A DNA stretch of 64,000 nt from Sphingomonadales bacterium (lineage in GTDB: Bacteria; Pseudomonadota; Alphaproteobacteria; Sphingomonadales; Sphingomonadaceae): contig CANIRZ010000004.1 in assembly GCA_947470185.1 (NCBI GenBank), positions 32,378 to 96,377 of the forward strand, given 5' to 3'. Positions 45,303 to 54,628 of this stretch are shown piece by piece. Each line of letters starts with the position of its first letter. Positions within the stretch are counted from its first letter, which is position 1. Below the pieces are notes generated by a model. The model was not told the DNA's origin and did not search any database. It saw nothing but the letters and a program-made list of their open reading frames with translations. Both the position numbers and the translations under genes were made by a program.

Positions 45303-47243
45303 ATGCAAGATACGCATTCGGGTTCAGTTAACTCCCAGTCTATCCATAAACATTCACTCGCCGCGCTCACCATTGGCGCGATCGGCGTCGTCTTCGGCGA
45401 CATCGGCACCAGCCCGCTTTATGCCTTTCGCGAGGCGCTGCATCACAGCGCACCAACCGGCGGGATACAGGAAGCGGCGATATTTGGCGTACTCAGTCTT
45501 GCGCTTTGGTCGCTGATACTGGTCGTAACCGTCAAATATGTCATCTTCCTGATGCGCGCCGATAATGACGGTGAGGGCGGTGTGTTAGCACTGCTTGCTT
45601 TGGCCGGACGCGGCATCGGTGGCCGAAAAGGCGTTGTGCTGGTCCTCGGCGCGTTAGGCGCGGCGCTATTCTATGGCGATGCGATCATCACGCCTGCACT
45701 GTCCGTGCTGTCCGCTGTGGAAGGGGCGAAAACTATCCCCGGCATAGGCGAGAACATTTCTCAGCAGACGATCATCTACATTACCCTGCTTGTCATGGTT
45801 GGGTTGTTCGCGATCCAGTCTCGCGGGACGGCTTTGGTATCAAAACTGTTTGGGCCGATCTGCGTGATCTGGTTTCTTGCCATTGGGGCTCTTGGCCTCC
45901 TGCATATATCGGATTATCCCAGCATCTTTGGCGCGCTGTCGCCGCATTATGCGGTATCGTTTCTGGCGAGCAACGGCATGGTCGGTTTGATCGTGCTGGG
46001 TTCCGTATTTTTGACGGTCACCGGAGCCGAAGCATTGACGGCGGACATGGGCCATTTCGGTCGCTTCCCGATACGCTTGGGTTGGTTCTTGTTGGTATTT
46101 CCGGCGCTATGTCTGAATTATCTGGGCCAAGGTGCGTTTGCCATGGCTGCGCTTGAAACGGCACGCGCGGCGGGCGTTCCATTGGAAACGCAGGATTGGT
46201 TCTTCCTGATGTCACCTGAACCGCTTCGTATCCCGATGATCATATTGGCTGGCCTTGCGACGATTATCGCCAGCCAAGCGGTCATCACCGGCGCTTTTTC
46301 GCTGACCCAACAAGCCATCCAGCTCGGTCTGCTGCCCCGCATGCGGATTGTGCAAACGTCCCCGGGCAGTGCAGGGCAAATCTACATTCCCGCAGTTAAC
46401 TGGATGCTGCTATTTGGTGTCTGGTTATTGGTTGTCCAATTCCGCAATTCGTCCGCAATGGCTTCGGCTTATGGCATTGCGGTGACCGGTACTATGGTGG
46501 TGACAACCTGTCTCGCGTTTGTTGTCGTGCACAAGCTATGGAAATGGAGCCTTGCGAAGTCCTTGCTGGTTATCCTTCCGTTTCTGTGCATCGACCTCAT
46601 CTTCTTCGGCGCCAATATCTTGCGTGTGGTTGATGGTGGTTGGGTGCCGTTGGCGGTTGGCGCGCTGATCTGTCTGATTATCTGGATATGGGTCCGCGGA
46701 AAGCGGCTCATCGACACCAGGGAAAATGAAGGTGCAATGACGCTCGCGGAACTGGGCAAATCATTGGCCAAAAGCAAGGTTGCGCGCGTGGACGGCACCG
46801 CGGTGTATCTGACCGCCAATCCTGAGGGCGTGCCCGGAACGATATTGCACAATCTCAAACACAACCGCGTGTTGCACGCCCGCAATATCGTGCTGTCTAT
46901 TCGCACCGCCAGCGTTCCGCATGTACCCAATGAAGATCGGTACACCTATGTCAAAGTGGACGAGAATTTCGCGCGGGTCACATTGCATTATGGCTTTATG
47001 GAGACGCCGGACGTGCCAAAGGACTTAGCGCAAGCGATCCCCGCAAAAGATGCGCCGCTGAACGTTATGATGACGAGCTACTTCATGGGCAAAAGCGTCC
47101 TGTCCGCGTCAAAGGATGAAGGGCTTCCGCTTTGGCAGGATATCATCCTGATCTTTTTGCAACGCAACGCCTACAACCCCGCCGAGTTTTTCGGTATTCC
47201 ATCCAACAGGATTGTCGCCTTGGGCGGGCAGGTGGTCATCTAA
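45303..47243 (+). CDS. kup: Low-affinity potassium transporter Kup
   Basis: 646 aa. After a short N-terminus it has LTIGAIGVVFGDIGTSPLYAFREA, the Kup signature, then about 12 hydrophobic helices, with GDAIITPALSVLSAVEG and GQIYIPAVNWMLL, and a C-terminal cytosolic domain. It imports K+ with protons. The ATG at 45303 was chosen over an in-frame start 69 nt upstream because the conserved region begins soon after. Monocistronic, ending in a hairpin. Confidence 0.94.
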   Translation: MQDTHSGSVNSQSIHKHSLAALTIGAIGVVFGDIGTSPLYAFREALHHSAPTGGIQEAAIFGVLSLALWSLILVVTVKYVIFLMRADNDGEGGVLALLALAGRGIGGRKGVVLVLGALGAALFYGDAIITPALSVLSAVEGAKTIPGIGENISQQTIIYITLLVMVGLFAIQSRGTALVSKLFGPICVIWFLAIGALGLLHISDYPSIFGALSPHYAVSFLASNGMVGLIVLGSVFLTVTGAEALTADMGHFGRFPIRLGWFLLVFPALCLNYLGQGAFAMAALETARAAGVPLETQDWFFLMSPEPLRIPMIILAGLATIIASQAVITGAFSLTQQAIQLGLLPRMRIVQTSPGSAGQIYIPAVNWMLLFGVWLLVVQFRNSSAMASAYGIAVTGTMVVTTCLAFVVVHKLWKWSLAKSLLVILPFLCIDLIFFGANILRVVDGGWVPLAVGALICLIIWIWVRGKRLIDTRENEGAMTLAELGKSLAKSKVARVDGTAVYLTANPEGVPGTILHNLKHNRVLHARNIVLSIRTASVPHVPNEDRYTYVKVDENFARVTLHYGFMETPDVPKDLAQAIPAKDAPLNVMMTSYFMGKSVLSASKDEGLPLWQDIILIFLQRNAYNPAEFFGIPSNRIVALGGQVVI

Positions 47244-47253
47244 TTAAAGAGCA

Positions 47254-47295
47254 ATCGCCGAACGCATGGGGCTTTACACCCTGTTGTTCGGCGAT
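47254..47295. terminator. Long-stem bidirectional terminator candidate
   Basis: ATCGCCGAAC (47254-47263) and GTTCGGCGAT (47286-47295): perfect 10-bp arms with a 22-nt loop, between convergent kup and the NTF2-like gene. Only a short T stretch follows on either side. Confidence 0.55.
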
Positions 47296-47338
47296 GGGTT
47301 TAGTGGGGAAGGCCGCAATATGATCGGCCGATGCGAGA

Positions 47339-47734
47339 CTAGTTTGCTTGGCCCATTTGCTGAAGCATTTCGCCCATTTTCTGGTGCAACATGTTCATGC
47401 CCTTCAATGGGCGAACCATGACTTTGAAATGGGTGATGAGGCCGTCATCGTCGCAAGTGATCATATCAACGCCGTTAATGGCAACGCCGTCGATAACGGT
47501 CTGGAACTCTAGGATTGCACTATTCTCACGGTGCCATTCGCCGACATATTTGAATTCCGCATTGCCCAAAGTATGGCCCGCCGCCGCGAGATATTTGGCG
47601 GTGATCGCCTTGCCCCGTTGCGGTGTATGGACGACGGGGCTTTCGAAGACACAGTCGTCATGCAGGATCGCGGCGATGGCATCTACATCGCGTGACAAGG
47701 CGACTGTGTGCCAGATTTCAGCGGGGTTTGGCAT
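47339..47734 (-). CDS. NTF2-like/SnoaL family protein
   Basis: 131 aa cone-fold protein. AEIWHTVALSRDVDAIAAILHDDCVFESPVV near the start and VDMITCDDDGLITHFKVMVRPLKGM near the end follow the nuclear-transport-factor-2 layout. The C-terminus is Met/Gln-rich. Members range from isomerases to hydratases; this one is unassigned. Begins 2 nt after the dehydrogenase stop, with GGGAT upstream; they form an operon with cysS. Confidence 0.78.
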   Translation of the reverse strand: MPNPAEIWHTVALSRDVDAIAAILHDDCVFESPVVHTPQRGKAITAKYLAAAGHTLGNAEFKYVGEWHRENSAILEFQTVIDGVAINGVDMITCDDDGLITHFKVMVRPLKGMNMLHQKMGEMLQQMGQAN

Positions 47735-47736
47735 GA

Positions 47737-48681
47737 TCAATATCCCAGATCGAGGTTAACCATTGGCGCGAGCGCTTCGCTCTTGCGATAGCGTTCCAGA
47801 TTTTCAAAGAAACGCGTAGCCGAGCGAACAAACATCTTGTCCTGCGCCCGGCCGGACAAATGCATCGAGATATGCGCATTATCGAGCGTCCACAATATAT
47901 GGTCGGCAGGAAGCGGCTCCGGCGTGGTCACGTCCAAGAACGCTGAAGCGATTTGCTTGGTCTGAAGCGCTGTCACCAACGCCTCCTGATCGACAACCGA
48001 TCCACGCGCAATGTTGATGAGCGTTGCGCTGGGCTTCATCGCCGCAAGCTCGGCAGCGCCAATCATGTCGTCGGTCTCTGCCGTGGCGGGCACGGCGAGG
48101 ATGACCCAGTCAAAATCGCCCAATACCGCGCGCCATTGGTCTGGCGTGAGCGTGTTGGGTCCTGCCGAGCGGCGAACGACCGTTACATCGACGCCAAAGG
48201 GCTTTAGACGTTCCTCAATCAGCTTCCCGATTGCGCCATAGCCAAGCAGCAATGCCTTTGATCCAAACAGTTCAACCTTACCCGGTGAGTCCAGCAGCCA
48301 TTCGCGACGTTCTTGCGCGCGGACAACTTCGCGGTAGTTCTTCGCCACCGTTAACATGGACATCACGACATATTCAGCGATGGTGACGGCGTTGATACCT
48401 GCGCCATTGGTGACAACGCAGCCCTGCGCCTTCAACTGCGCCAGCGGCATGCCGTCGACGCCTGCATAAATGCTGTTGAGCCATTTCATGTTGGTGGCGG
48501 CATTAATGACGGTTGCCATATCGCCCTTGTCATACATGTCGAACCAGCCAATCTCCGCCTGCGGCGCGAGCGTCAATGCCTCTTCCTTGGACATGAAGAA
48601 ATGCGGCTCGATCCAGTCGGGCAAACGCGGTTCAATAAGCGGACGCACAAGCCCCGACATTACAAGTTTGGTTTTCGTCAT
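47737..48681 (-). CDS. D-isomer-specific 2-hydroxyacid dehydrogenase
   Basis: 314 aa. NAD-binding GYGAIGKLIEERLKPFG turn near residue 150; catalytic Arg in NIARGSVVDQEAL, Glu in TPEPLPADH and His in ISMHLSG. The family reduces 2-keto acids such as glyoxylate or hydroxypyruvate with NAD(P)H. ATG at 48681 overlaps the cysS stop (ATGA). A TTG-initiated longer form is possible but lacks support. Confidence 0.87.
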   Translation of the reverse strand: MTKTKLVMSGLVRPLIEPRLPDWIEPHFFMSKEEALTLAPQAEIGWFDMYDKGDMATVINAATNMKWLNSIYAGVDGMPLAQLKAQGCVVTNGAGINAVTIAEYVVMSMLTVAKNYREVVRAQERREWLLDSPGKVELFGSKALLLGYGAIGKLIEERLKPFGVDVTVVRRSAGPNTLTPDQWRAVLGDFDWVILAVPATAETDDMIGAAELAAMKPSATLINIARGSVVDQEALVTALQTKQIASAFLDVTTPEPLPADHILWTLDNAHISMHLSGRAQDKMFVRSATRFFENLERYRKSEALAPMVNLDLGY

Positions 48682-50135
48682 ACATCTAATCTCCAATCCC
48701 AGCCAAGCGGATCGCCGTCCATCACTTCGACGCCCTTGGCTATGAGGTCGTCACGGATGATGTCGGACTTGGCAAAATCCTTTGCTGCGCGGGCCTCTTT
48801 GCGGGCGGCGAGGGCGGTTTCAATTTCGTCTTCCGTGATGATGGCGTTTTTGGGCCGGGTGCGCAGGTCGGTGCGCGAGAGAGCCATAAGGTTGATACCC
48901 AGCACAGCGTCCATCTCTGCAATGGCAGCTAGTTGCTGTGCGACATCGACCTTTTTTTGGCCCAAGAGCGTTTCCAGCGACGTGAGCGCGATGGCGGTGT
49001 TGAGGTCGTCTTCGACTGCCGCACCAAAGTCACGTAGCGTCGCCACAATAGCCGGGGCAACGTCACCCTGAACGTCGGTCACAGGAGGTGAAGCAAGTTC
49101 AGCATGACGGACCTTAAGGTTGGAGACCCCCATAACCATCCGCTTCAACCGCACAAATGCCGCTTGCAAACCCTCCCAGCTGAACTCCAGCTCACTGCGA
49201 TAATGGGCCTGCAGGCACATCAAGCGGTAGGCGAGGGGGTGAAAGCCTTTGTCGATGAGCAATTGCACGCGCAGGAACTCGCCCGATGATTTACTCATCT
49301 TGCCCGACCGTTCGATCAGGAAATTGTTGTGCATCCAGAAATGCGCCCCGCTGTGGTCGCTGCCGCAGCGCGCCTGATTTTGCGCGATTTCATTGGGGTG
49401 ATGGATCTCGCGATGATCAATGCCGCCGGTGTGGATGTCGAACGGCAAGCCAAGCAACGCCTCTGACATCACCGAGCATTCGAGATGCCAGCCCGGCGCG
49501 CCTTTGCCCCATGGACTGTCCCATTCCATCTGCCGCGTTTCACCCTTTGGCGTCTTGCGCCAGATGGCAAAGTCGGCTGCGTTGCGTTTGCCATCTACCT
49601 GTTCAATCCGGCCCTCTCCGTCTTCGGTCTTGGCGCGGGCCAGCGCGCCGTAATGGGCGACGGTTGACGTGTCGAAATACAGGCCGCTGTCGAGTTCGTA
49701 GCAATGCTTGTCGGCGATGCTGGTGGCATAGGCAATCATTGCAGGCACATAATCCGTTGCAATCGACCAATGGGCAGGCTGACGGATGTTCAGCGCCTTG
49801 ATATCGGCCCAATAGGCCTCGGTATAATGGCGCGCGATATCCCAGATGGATTGAGCCTTTTCGGCCGCCATCTTCTCCATCTTGTCTTCGCCCGCATCGG
49901 CATCGTCGGTCAGATGGCCGACATCGGTGATGTTAATGACGTGCGTGAGCTTATAGCCCTTATAAGACAGCACCCGCCCCAGCGTGTCGGCAAAGACATA
50001 AGCGCGCATATTGCCGATATGCGGATAATTATAAACAGTCGGCCCGCAGGTATACACCCGCGCTTCACCGGCATGCACAGGGGTGAAGGTTTCCAATTGC
50101 CGGGTGAGGCTGTTGAAGAGTTTAAGCTCGGACAT
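48678..50135 (-). CDS. cysS: Cysteinyl-tRNA synthetase
   Basis: 485 aa class I synthetase. Zinc ligand Cys30 in YTCGPTVYN, the HIGN motif at residues 39-42, and KMSKSSGEF in the second half of the Rossmann fold. The C-terminal half has the DALR-like anticodon-recognition helices. Normal length. First gene of a three-gene operon with the dehydrogenase and the NTF2-like protein. Confidence 0.96.
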   Translation of the reverse strand: MSELKLFNSLTRQLETFTPVHAGEARVYTCGPTVYNYPHIGNMRAYVFADTLGRVLSYKGYKLTHVINITDVGHLTDDADAGEDKMEKMAAEKAQSIWDIARHYTEAYWADIKALNIRQPAHWSIATDYVPAMIAYATSIADKHCYELDSGLYFDTSTVAHYGALARAKTEDGEGRIEQVDGKRNAADFAIWRKTPKGETRQMEWDSPWGKGAPGWHLECSVMSEALLGLPFDIHTGGIDHREIHHPNEIAQNQARCGSDHSGAHFWMHNNFLIERSGKMSKSSGEFLRVQLLIDKGFHPLAYRLMCLQAHYRSELEFSWEGLQAAFVRLKRMVMGVSNLKVRHAELASPPVTDVQGDVAPAIVATLRDFGAAVEDDLNTAIALTSLETLLGQKKVDVAQQLAAIAEMDAVLGINLMALSRTDLRTRPKNAIITEDEIETALAARKEARAAKDFAKSDIIRDDLIAKGVEVMDGDPLGWDWRLDV

Positions 50136-50220
50136 AAATTGGCGATGCTGGAATTGGGGGCGGAGGTCAAGTCACCGCGGGGTGAACATGCCCAAGGCTA
50201 CGCCGTAAATGCCGTTCGGC

Positions 50221-51078
50221 CTACATCTTGTCGAGATTACACCCGCGTTCGGCCAATATCGGGCGCAGCGCGCGATAGGCAGCAGGCGTCTTGTTCAGCG
50301 GGATCGTGGGGTAAAGATGATGAACGATGTGATATTGCATCCCGGATGACCAGACATTCCCCATCCTGCTTTTGAATGCTCTTGTATCCTTATAACGTCC
50401 TTTTCCATCGGCGGGGTGATGCGGCGCCCAGCTGAGGTAGAAAGAAATATAGGTCAGCGCCACATGGCGCGGCAGCCACCACAGCAACGCGGCTTCTATG
50501 GCATAACCGCTCAATGCCAATGCCGCGAGGATGCCAAAGAACAGGGTTTTGCTGATAATCGCATCATTCAGCGCGGCTTTCGCCGCCGGGCTGTCCCATT
50601 GCTGCAGCATCTCGCCATAACGGTTAAACCCGCCTGTTGCCCTTGGTTGGCGATTGACGACCGTTTTCCAAAGTGCGTGCAATGGGCCCGTTGCGTGGGT
50701 TGAATAATCGGGATCCAGAAGCGGATCATTGGCGTGCTTATGATGTTCCATATGCGTGATCCGCGCCGTGCGCAGCGGCAGGGTTAACGGGATTAACGAC
50801 CAGTGCCCCACAAGCTCGTTAAACCATTCCAGCTTCGATCCCTTTGGCGCGATGATATAATGCTGCGCATCATGGGACGGCAGATAGCTCATCGTGATAT
50901 TGATCGAGGCGATGATGAAACCGAGCCATAACGGCACAACGCCGGTAAAAACGAGTGGCCATAATGCCAGCCATATGGCGGTATTCGTGATGCCCCAAAA
51001 CACCATGAGCCAGGGGATTCCCCCGGTAAACTGGTCCGCAATTGCCTTTTCGTGCGCGCGAAGGCTTTGGCTGGTCAT
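50221..51078 (-). CDS. Membrane fatty acid desaturase/hydroxylase-like protein
   Basis: 285 aa. Histidine boxes are visible as HDAQH near residue 69, HMEHHKH near 108-114 and HIVHHLYP near 260, the di-iron ligands of membrane desaturases and carotenoid hydroxylases. Four hydrophobic helices flank them. The NDPLLDPD stretch after box 2 is shared with CrtR-like and desaturase clades, so either an acyl-lipid desaturase or a carotenoid hydroxylase is possible. The ATG at 51078 overlaps the upstream small gene and has GGGG 9 nt before it. Confidence 0.8.
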   Translation of the reverse strand: MTSQSLRAHEKAIADQFTGGIPWLMVFWGITNTAIWLALWPLVFTGVVPLWLGFIIASINITMSYLPSHDAQHYIIAPKGSKLEWFNELVGHWSLIPLTLPLRTARITHMEHHKHANDPLLDPDYSTHATGPLHALWKTVVNRQPRATGGFNRYGEMLQQWDSPAAKAALNDAIISKTLFFGILAALALSGYAIEAALLWWLPRHVALTYISFYLSWAPHHPADGKGRYKDTRAFKSRMGNVWSSGMQYHIVHHLYPTIPLNKTPAAYRALRPILAERGCNLDKM

Positions 51079-51266
51079 ATCCATTTGCCCCGATACGTCG
51101 CAATCAACCCCAGCACGGTCCCGATGATCAGGCCGAATACCAGCGGCGACAACGCAAAAGGTGCCTGCCATTCGAGCTTGAGCATCACTTGCGCAACCAA
51201 GGGCGCAAGGAACGCGATGCCAAAGAAAAACGGACCGAAAAAGAAGAGGGATTTAACGAAGGACAT
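51075..51266 (-). CDS. 63-aa membrane protein upstream of the desaturase
   Basis: Starts MSFVKSLFFFGPFFFGIAF and has two hydrophobic helices (about 7-28 and 38-57), ending in a basic GKWI tail. It overlaps the desaturase by 4 nt and may stabilise it. No family recognised. No clear ribosome binding site is seen, so the start is uncertain by a few codons. Confidence 0.68.
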   Translation of the reverse strand: MSFVKSLFFFGPFFFGIAFLAPLVAQVMLKLEWQAPFALSPLVFGLIIGTVLGLIATYRGKWI

Positions 51267-51306
51267 TGTGTTCAATTAATCAGCTTATCTAAGTAGCGTC
51301 AACGTT

Positions 51307-51978
51307 TCAAAACCCGTCCCAGCGGACCGCTTGATCAATCTCCACACGCGGGACAGCAAAATTGTTCACCGCTGCGTCTGCATCACGATAGCCAATCGCC
51401 ATACCGCAGAAGAAGATATGCGCATCATCTATGTTCAGCAGTTCGCGCATCGTTGTGCCGTACATGGCCCAAATTTCCTGCGCGCAACTGTCGAGGCCTT
51501 CTTCGCGCAACAACAGCATAACCGTTTGCAGCCACATGCCCATGTCCGACCATTGCGGCGGGCCCATATATTTGCGGGTATATGTAAATAATTGTACCGG
51601 TGCCCCGAAACTGTCCCAGTTTTTCATCATCTGCGCGATGCGGCCAGCGCCGTCTTCACGGGTGAGCCCAAGCGCATCGAACATCGCCTTGCCCACGCCG
51701 CGGCGCTGGTCTTCGTATCGGCCATCAAGGCCTTTGGGGTAAATGTCATATTCATGGCCATCACCCATCGGGGCAGTGGCGGCCTTGGCCTTAATCTTGG
51801 CGGTCAGGTCAGCCAGCGGCTGTCCGGTGAGGATGACGGCGTTCCACGGCTGCGTATTGCCGCCCGATGGTGACCGCTGCGCCTTGGCCATAACGCGCGC
51901 GAGGGTGGCTTGGTCAACGGGCTTATCCAGAAATTGCCGGACAGAGCGCCGTGAGGCAACGGCGTCGGTAACGTTCAT
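51307..51978 (-). CDS. Nitroreductase family protein
   Basis: 223 aa FMN-dependent nitroreductase fold. ASRRSVRQFLDKPVDQ and QRSPSGGNTQPWNAV are the FMN-binding starts; LREEGLDSCAQE and the C-terminal GYRDADAAVNNF block fit. It reduces nitroaromatics or quinones; the true substrate is unknown. The ATG at 51978 has GGGG upstream. Also compatible with BluB-like enzymes, though the key BluB residues were not recognised. Confidence 0.85.
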   Translation of the reverse strand: MNVTDAVASRRSVRQFLDKPVDQATLARVMAKAQRSPSGGNTQPWNAVILTGQPLADLTAKIKAKAATAPMGDGHEYDIYPKGLDGRYEDQRRGVGKAMFDALGLTREDGAGRIAQMMKNWDSFGAPVQLFTYTRKYMGPPQWSDMGMWLQTVMLLLREEGLDSCAQEIWAMYGTTMRELLNIDDAHIFFCGMAIGYRDADAAVNNFAVPRVEIDQAVRWDGF

Positions 51979-52042
51979 GTATAATCCCCACAAAATTTAA
52001 TCGGCTGATTAACGCATATTGTGCGGGGAGTGAAAGGCAAGC

Positions 52043-53857
52043 CTATTCCTCGTCAAACAACCCAGCGAGTTGCTCAATCATTGTCCCGCCAAGCTGTTCG
52101 ACGTCCATGATCGTCACCGCGCGTTTATAATAACGCGTCACGTCATGGCCGATGCCGATAGCGACTAGTTGAACAGGGGAGCGCGTTTCGATCATTTCGA
52201 TGACCTTGCGCAAATGCTGTTCCAGATAACCGCCATGGTTCACGGATAAGGTGCTGTCATCAACGGGAGCGCCATCCGAAATGACCATTAGGATGCGGCG
52301 GTCTTCGGCGCGGGCGATCAGGCGGTTATGCGCCCAGAGCAAGGCCTCGCCATCGATATTTTCCTTCAGCAACCCCTCGCGCATCATCAGGCCAAGATTA
52401 CGCTTGGCATGACGCCACGGCTCGTCGGCCTTTTTGTAGATGATATGGCGCAGGTCATTCAGGCGGCCGGGCATGGGCTGGCGTCCAGCGGCAAGCCAAT
52501 CTTCACGTGCCTGCCCACCCTTCCACGCTCGGGTGGTGAAGCCCAATATTTCCGTTTTTACCCCGCAACGCTCCAGGGTGCGCGCCATGATATCGGCGCT
52601 GATCGCGGCAATGCTGATCGGGCGTCCGCGCATGGACCCGCTGTTGTCGATTAACAACGTCACAACCGTATCGCGAAATTGGGTCTCGCGTTCGATTTTG
52701 TAGGACAGTGAGCTGCCCGGGGAAACAATCACGCGGGCAAGGCGCGCGGCATCAAGCATGCCTTCTTCTTGGTCGAAATCCCAACTGCGGTTTTGCTGAG
52801 CCATTAGGCGGCGTTGCAGGCGGTTGGCGAGTTTTGTTACCACCGATTGCAGGTTCGACAATTGCTGGTCGAGATAGGCGCGAAGGCGGTTGAGTTCTTC
52901 TTCGTCGGCCAGTTCGAGTGCGGTTATTGTCTCGTCATATTTGGTTGACCAGATTTTGTAATCGCTTTGCGGCAGATGGTCCCAATTGCGGCGCTGCGGC
53001 GTGACGGGCTGCATGCCGTCATCGCCCATTTCGCCATCGGCGCCATCTTGGTCGTCCATGTCTTCGCCGTCATAATCGGCTTCGGTCTCTTCGCCTTCGC
53101 CCTGCTGCGGCTCGGCGCGGGCTTCGGCTTGGCCAGATTCGCCTTCGCCCTCGTCTTCGCTGTCGCCGTCTTGGTCTTGGCTGTCCTCGGCATCGTCCCC
53201 ACCTTCGTCGGCGTCTGACGGGTCAATATCGCCTTCGGTGAGGTTTAGATGCTCCAACATCGATTGCGTCAGCGCGGCAAAGGCCCGTTGATCATCCAAT
53301 GCAAGCGCAAGTGCATCAAGGTCGCTGCCGGCATTTTCCTCAATCCAACCACGCAGCATGTCGACCCCAGCGGCTGCACCGGCGGGGACGGGCAAGCCTG
53401 TGAGGCGCTCGCGCACGATCAACGACAACGCTGTGGAGATAGGCACTTCGTCTGCGGCCTGTGCGCGGCTGATGGGGTCAGTGCGCAGTTTTAGCTCAAG
53501 CGCATGGCCAAGGTTTGCCGCGATCCCTGCCATGTTGCGCGAGCCCAGCGCCTCGACCCGCGCGTTTTCCGCGGCGTCAAAGGCCGCGCCAGCGATGACT
53601 TCGGACGGTCGCAAGGCGGCATGGCGCGCAGCATCATGATGTTTCAGCTTCAGTGCAAAGCTGTCGGCAAATCCCCGTGCTTCGGCCACCTGATCGGGGG
53701 GAAGCAAGCGACCCGGCATCGGAACTTTGAAATTTTTGCCAGCCTGGCTTGGCGCATCGGCGGTGAAGGCCAATTCGACTTCCGGCTCATGCGCAAGTGC
53801 GCGGGCCGTGCCGGTCAGAACCTGCTTAAACTGCTCAAGGGGGGATTCATGCGACAT
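52043..53857 (-). CDS. cobT: Cobaltochelatase CobT subunit (vWA domain)
   Basis: 604 aa. The N-terminal about 200 residues resemble CobT. Residues about 212-290 are extremely acidic (Asp/Glu/Gly runs). The C-terminal von Willebrand A domain has the MIDAS start [14 protein letters not shown] and WAHNRLI...[10 protein letters not shown]. With CobS it forms the AAA+ chaperone ring that drives cobalt insertion by CobN in B12 synthesis. CobN is not in this window. The start lies 3 nt after the small upstream ORF. Confidence 0.9.
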   Translation of the reverse strand: MSHESPLEQFKQVLTGTARALAHEPEVELAFTADAPSQAGKNFKVPMPGRLLPPDQVAEARGFADSFALKLKHHDAARHAALRPSEVIAGAAFDAAENARVEALGSRNMAGIAANLGHALELKLRTDPISRAQAADEVPISTALSLIVRERLTGLPVPAGAAAGVDMLRGWIEENAGSDLDALALALDDQRAFAALTQSMLEHLNLTEGDIDPSDADEGGDDAEDSQDQDGDSEDEGEGESGQAEARAEPQQGEGEETEADYDGEDMDDQDGADGEMGDDGMQPVTPQRRNWDHLPQSDYKIWSTKYDETITALELADEEELNRLRAYLDQQLSNLQSVVTKLANRLQRRLMAQQNRSWDFDQEEGMLDAARLARVIVSPGSSLSYKIERETQFRDTVVTLLIDNSGSMRGRPISIAAISADIMARTLERCGVKTEILGFTTRAWKGGQAREDWLAAGRQPMPGRLNDLRHIIYKKADEPWRHAKRNLGLMMREGLLKENIDGEALLWAHNRLIARAEDRRILMVISDGAPVDDSTLSVNHGGYLEQHLRKVIEMIETRSPVQLVAIGIGHDVTRYYKRAVTIMDVEQLGGTMIEQLAGLFDEE

Positions 53858-53860
53858 TAG

Positions 53861-54052
53861 TCACGCAGTCTTTTGCACGCGGCGGCGGAAATTAGGCAGG
53901 TAGTCCCTACCTGCAACCGCTGCGCTATCGCTCTGCACAGATTTATAGCGCGGGTTTTGCGCGAGCGTGCTGTGCGGGATGTCGCCATATTCGACAGCCG
54001 TGGTGCAGCCCGCGCGCAGCAGGGACAAATGCAAGAGAGGCGTTTTACGCAT
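53861..54052 (-). CDS. 63-aa hypothetical protein between peroxiredoxin and cobT
   Basis: Arg-rich short protein (MRKTPLLHLSLLRAGCTTAV to NFRRRVQKTA). No family recognised. Its start overlaps the peroxiredoxin stop (TAATGATG) with AAAGGG upstream, and its stop is 3 nt before cobT, so translational coupling along the row is likely. An ATG one codon earlier (54055) is an alternative. It may be a leader ORF or a small chelatase partner. Confidence 0.62.
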   Translation of the reverse strand: MRKTPLLHLSLLRAGCTTAVEYGDIPHSTLAQNPRYKSVQSDSAAVAGRDYLPNFRRRVQKTA

Positions 54053-54054
54053 CA

Positions 54055-54588
54055 TTACCCTTTGGGATTGGCCGCCCGCCAAGCTTTTACCGCGTTCAAG
54101 GCGCCAGATACATGGCCCTTTACGCCAAGGTCGGAATAGGCAAACAGCACTTTACCATCAGGCGCGATCACATAGGTCGTCCGGTTAGTGATGCCGGCCA
54201 TAGGCAAGCTGACCTTGTAATCTTTGATCATTGGCTTGGTCGCGATGCCAACGGCGAATTTGTTGCGGCATGCTTCAACCGAAAAACGCTTCAGCGTATC
54301 GATATTGTCTGCTGACATGCCCACAAGCGATGCGCCATACGCGGCAAAGTCGTCCGCAGCTTCGGAAAATTCATGCGCCTCAACGGTGCAGCCCGACGTG
54401 AATGCCTTGGGATAGAAATACAGCACAACGGGGCCCCGCTTCAGCGCCTTATTAAGGTTGAAGGTGTCAGCCTTGCCAGCCAGAACGGCTTGCGTAGTAA
54501 AGTCGGTTGCGCGGGTTCCCGCTTTCAGCGCGGCAAATGCCGGCGAGGTGGAGAGCAGAAGCGCAAGTGCCAGTGCGATGCGTTGCAT
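54055..54588 (-). CDS. Exported peroxiredoxin (Bcp/PrxQ type)
   Basis: 177 aa. An N-terminal signal peptide (RIALALALLLSTSPAFA) precedes an AhpC/TSA-like core with peroxidatic Cys in YPKAFTSGCTVEA; the second Cys near residue 110 could be the resolving one. Reduces peroxides, presumably in the periplasm. AAAGGA lies upstream of the ATG at 54588. It sits between cobS and cobT, unusual for an exported antioxidant enzyme. Confidence 0.85.
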   Translation of the reverse strand: MQRIALALALLLSTSPAFAALKAGTRATDFTTQAVLAGKADTFNLNKALKRGPVVLYFYPKAFTSGCTVEAHEFSEAADDFAAYGASLVGMSADNIDTLKRFSVEACRNKFAVGIATKPMIKDYKVSLPMAGITNRTTYVIAPDGKVLFAYSDLGVKGHVSGALNAVKAWRAANPKG

Positions 54589-54628
54589 AAAGCGTCCTTT
54601 CAACTTGGAACGGCGAGATAGCCGTTAG

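Noticed and set aside
50136..50220. Coding frame opposite cysS running into this gap
   Set aside because: It is a shadow of cysS; the gap itself is a short leader region with no motif.
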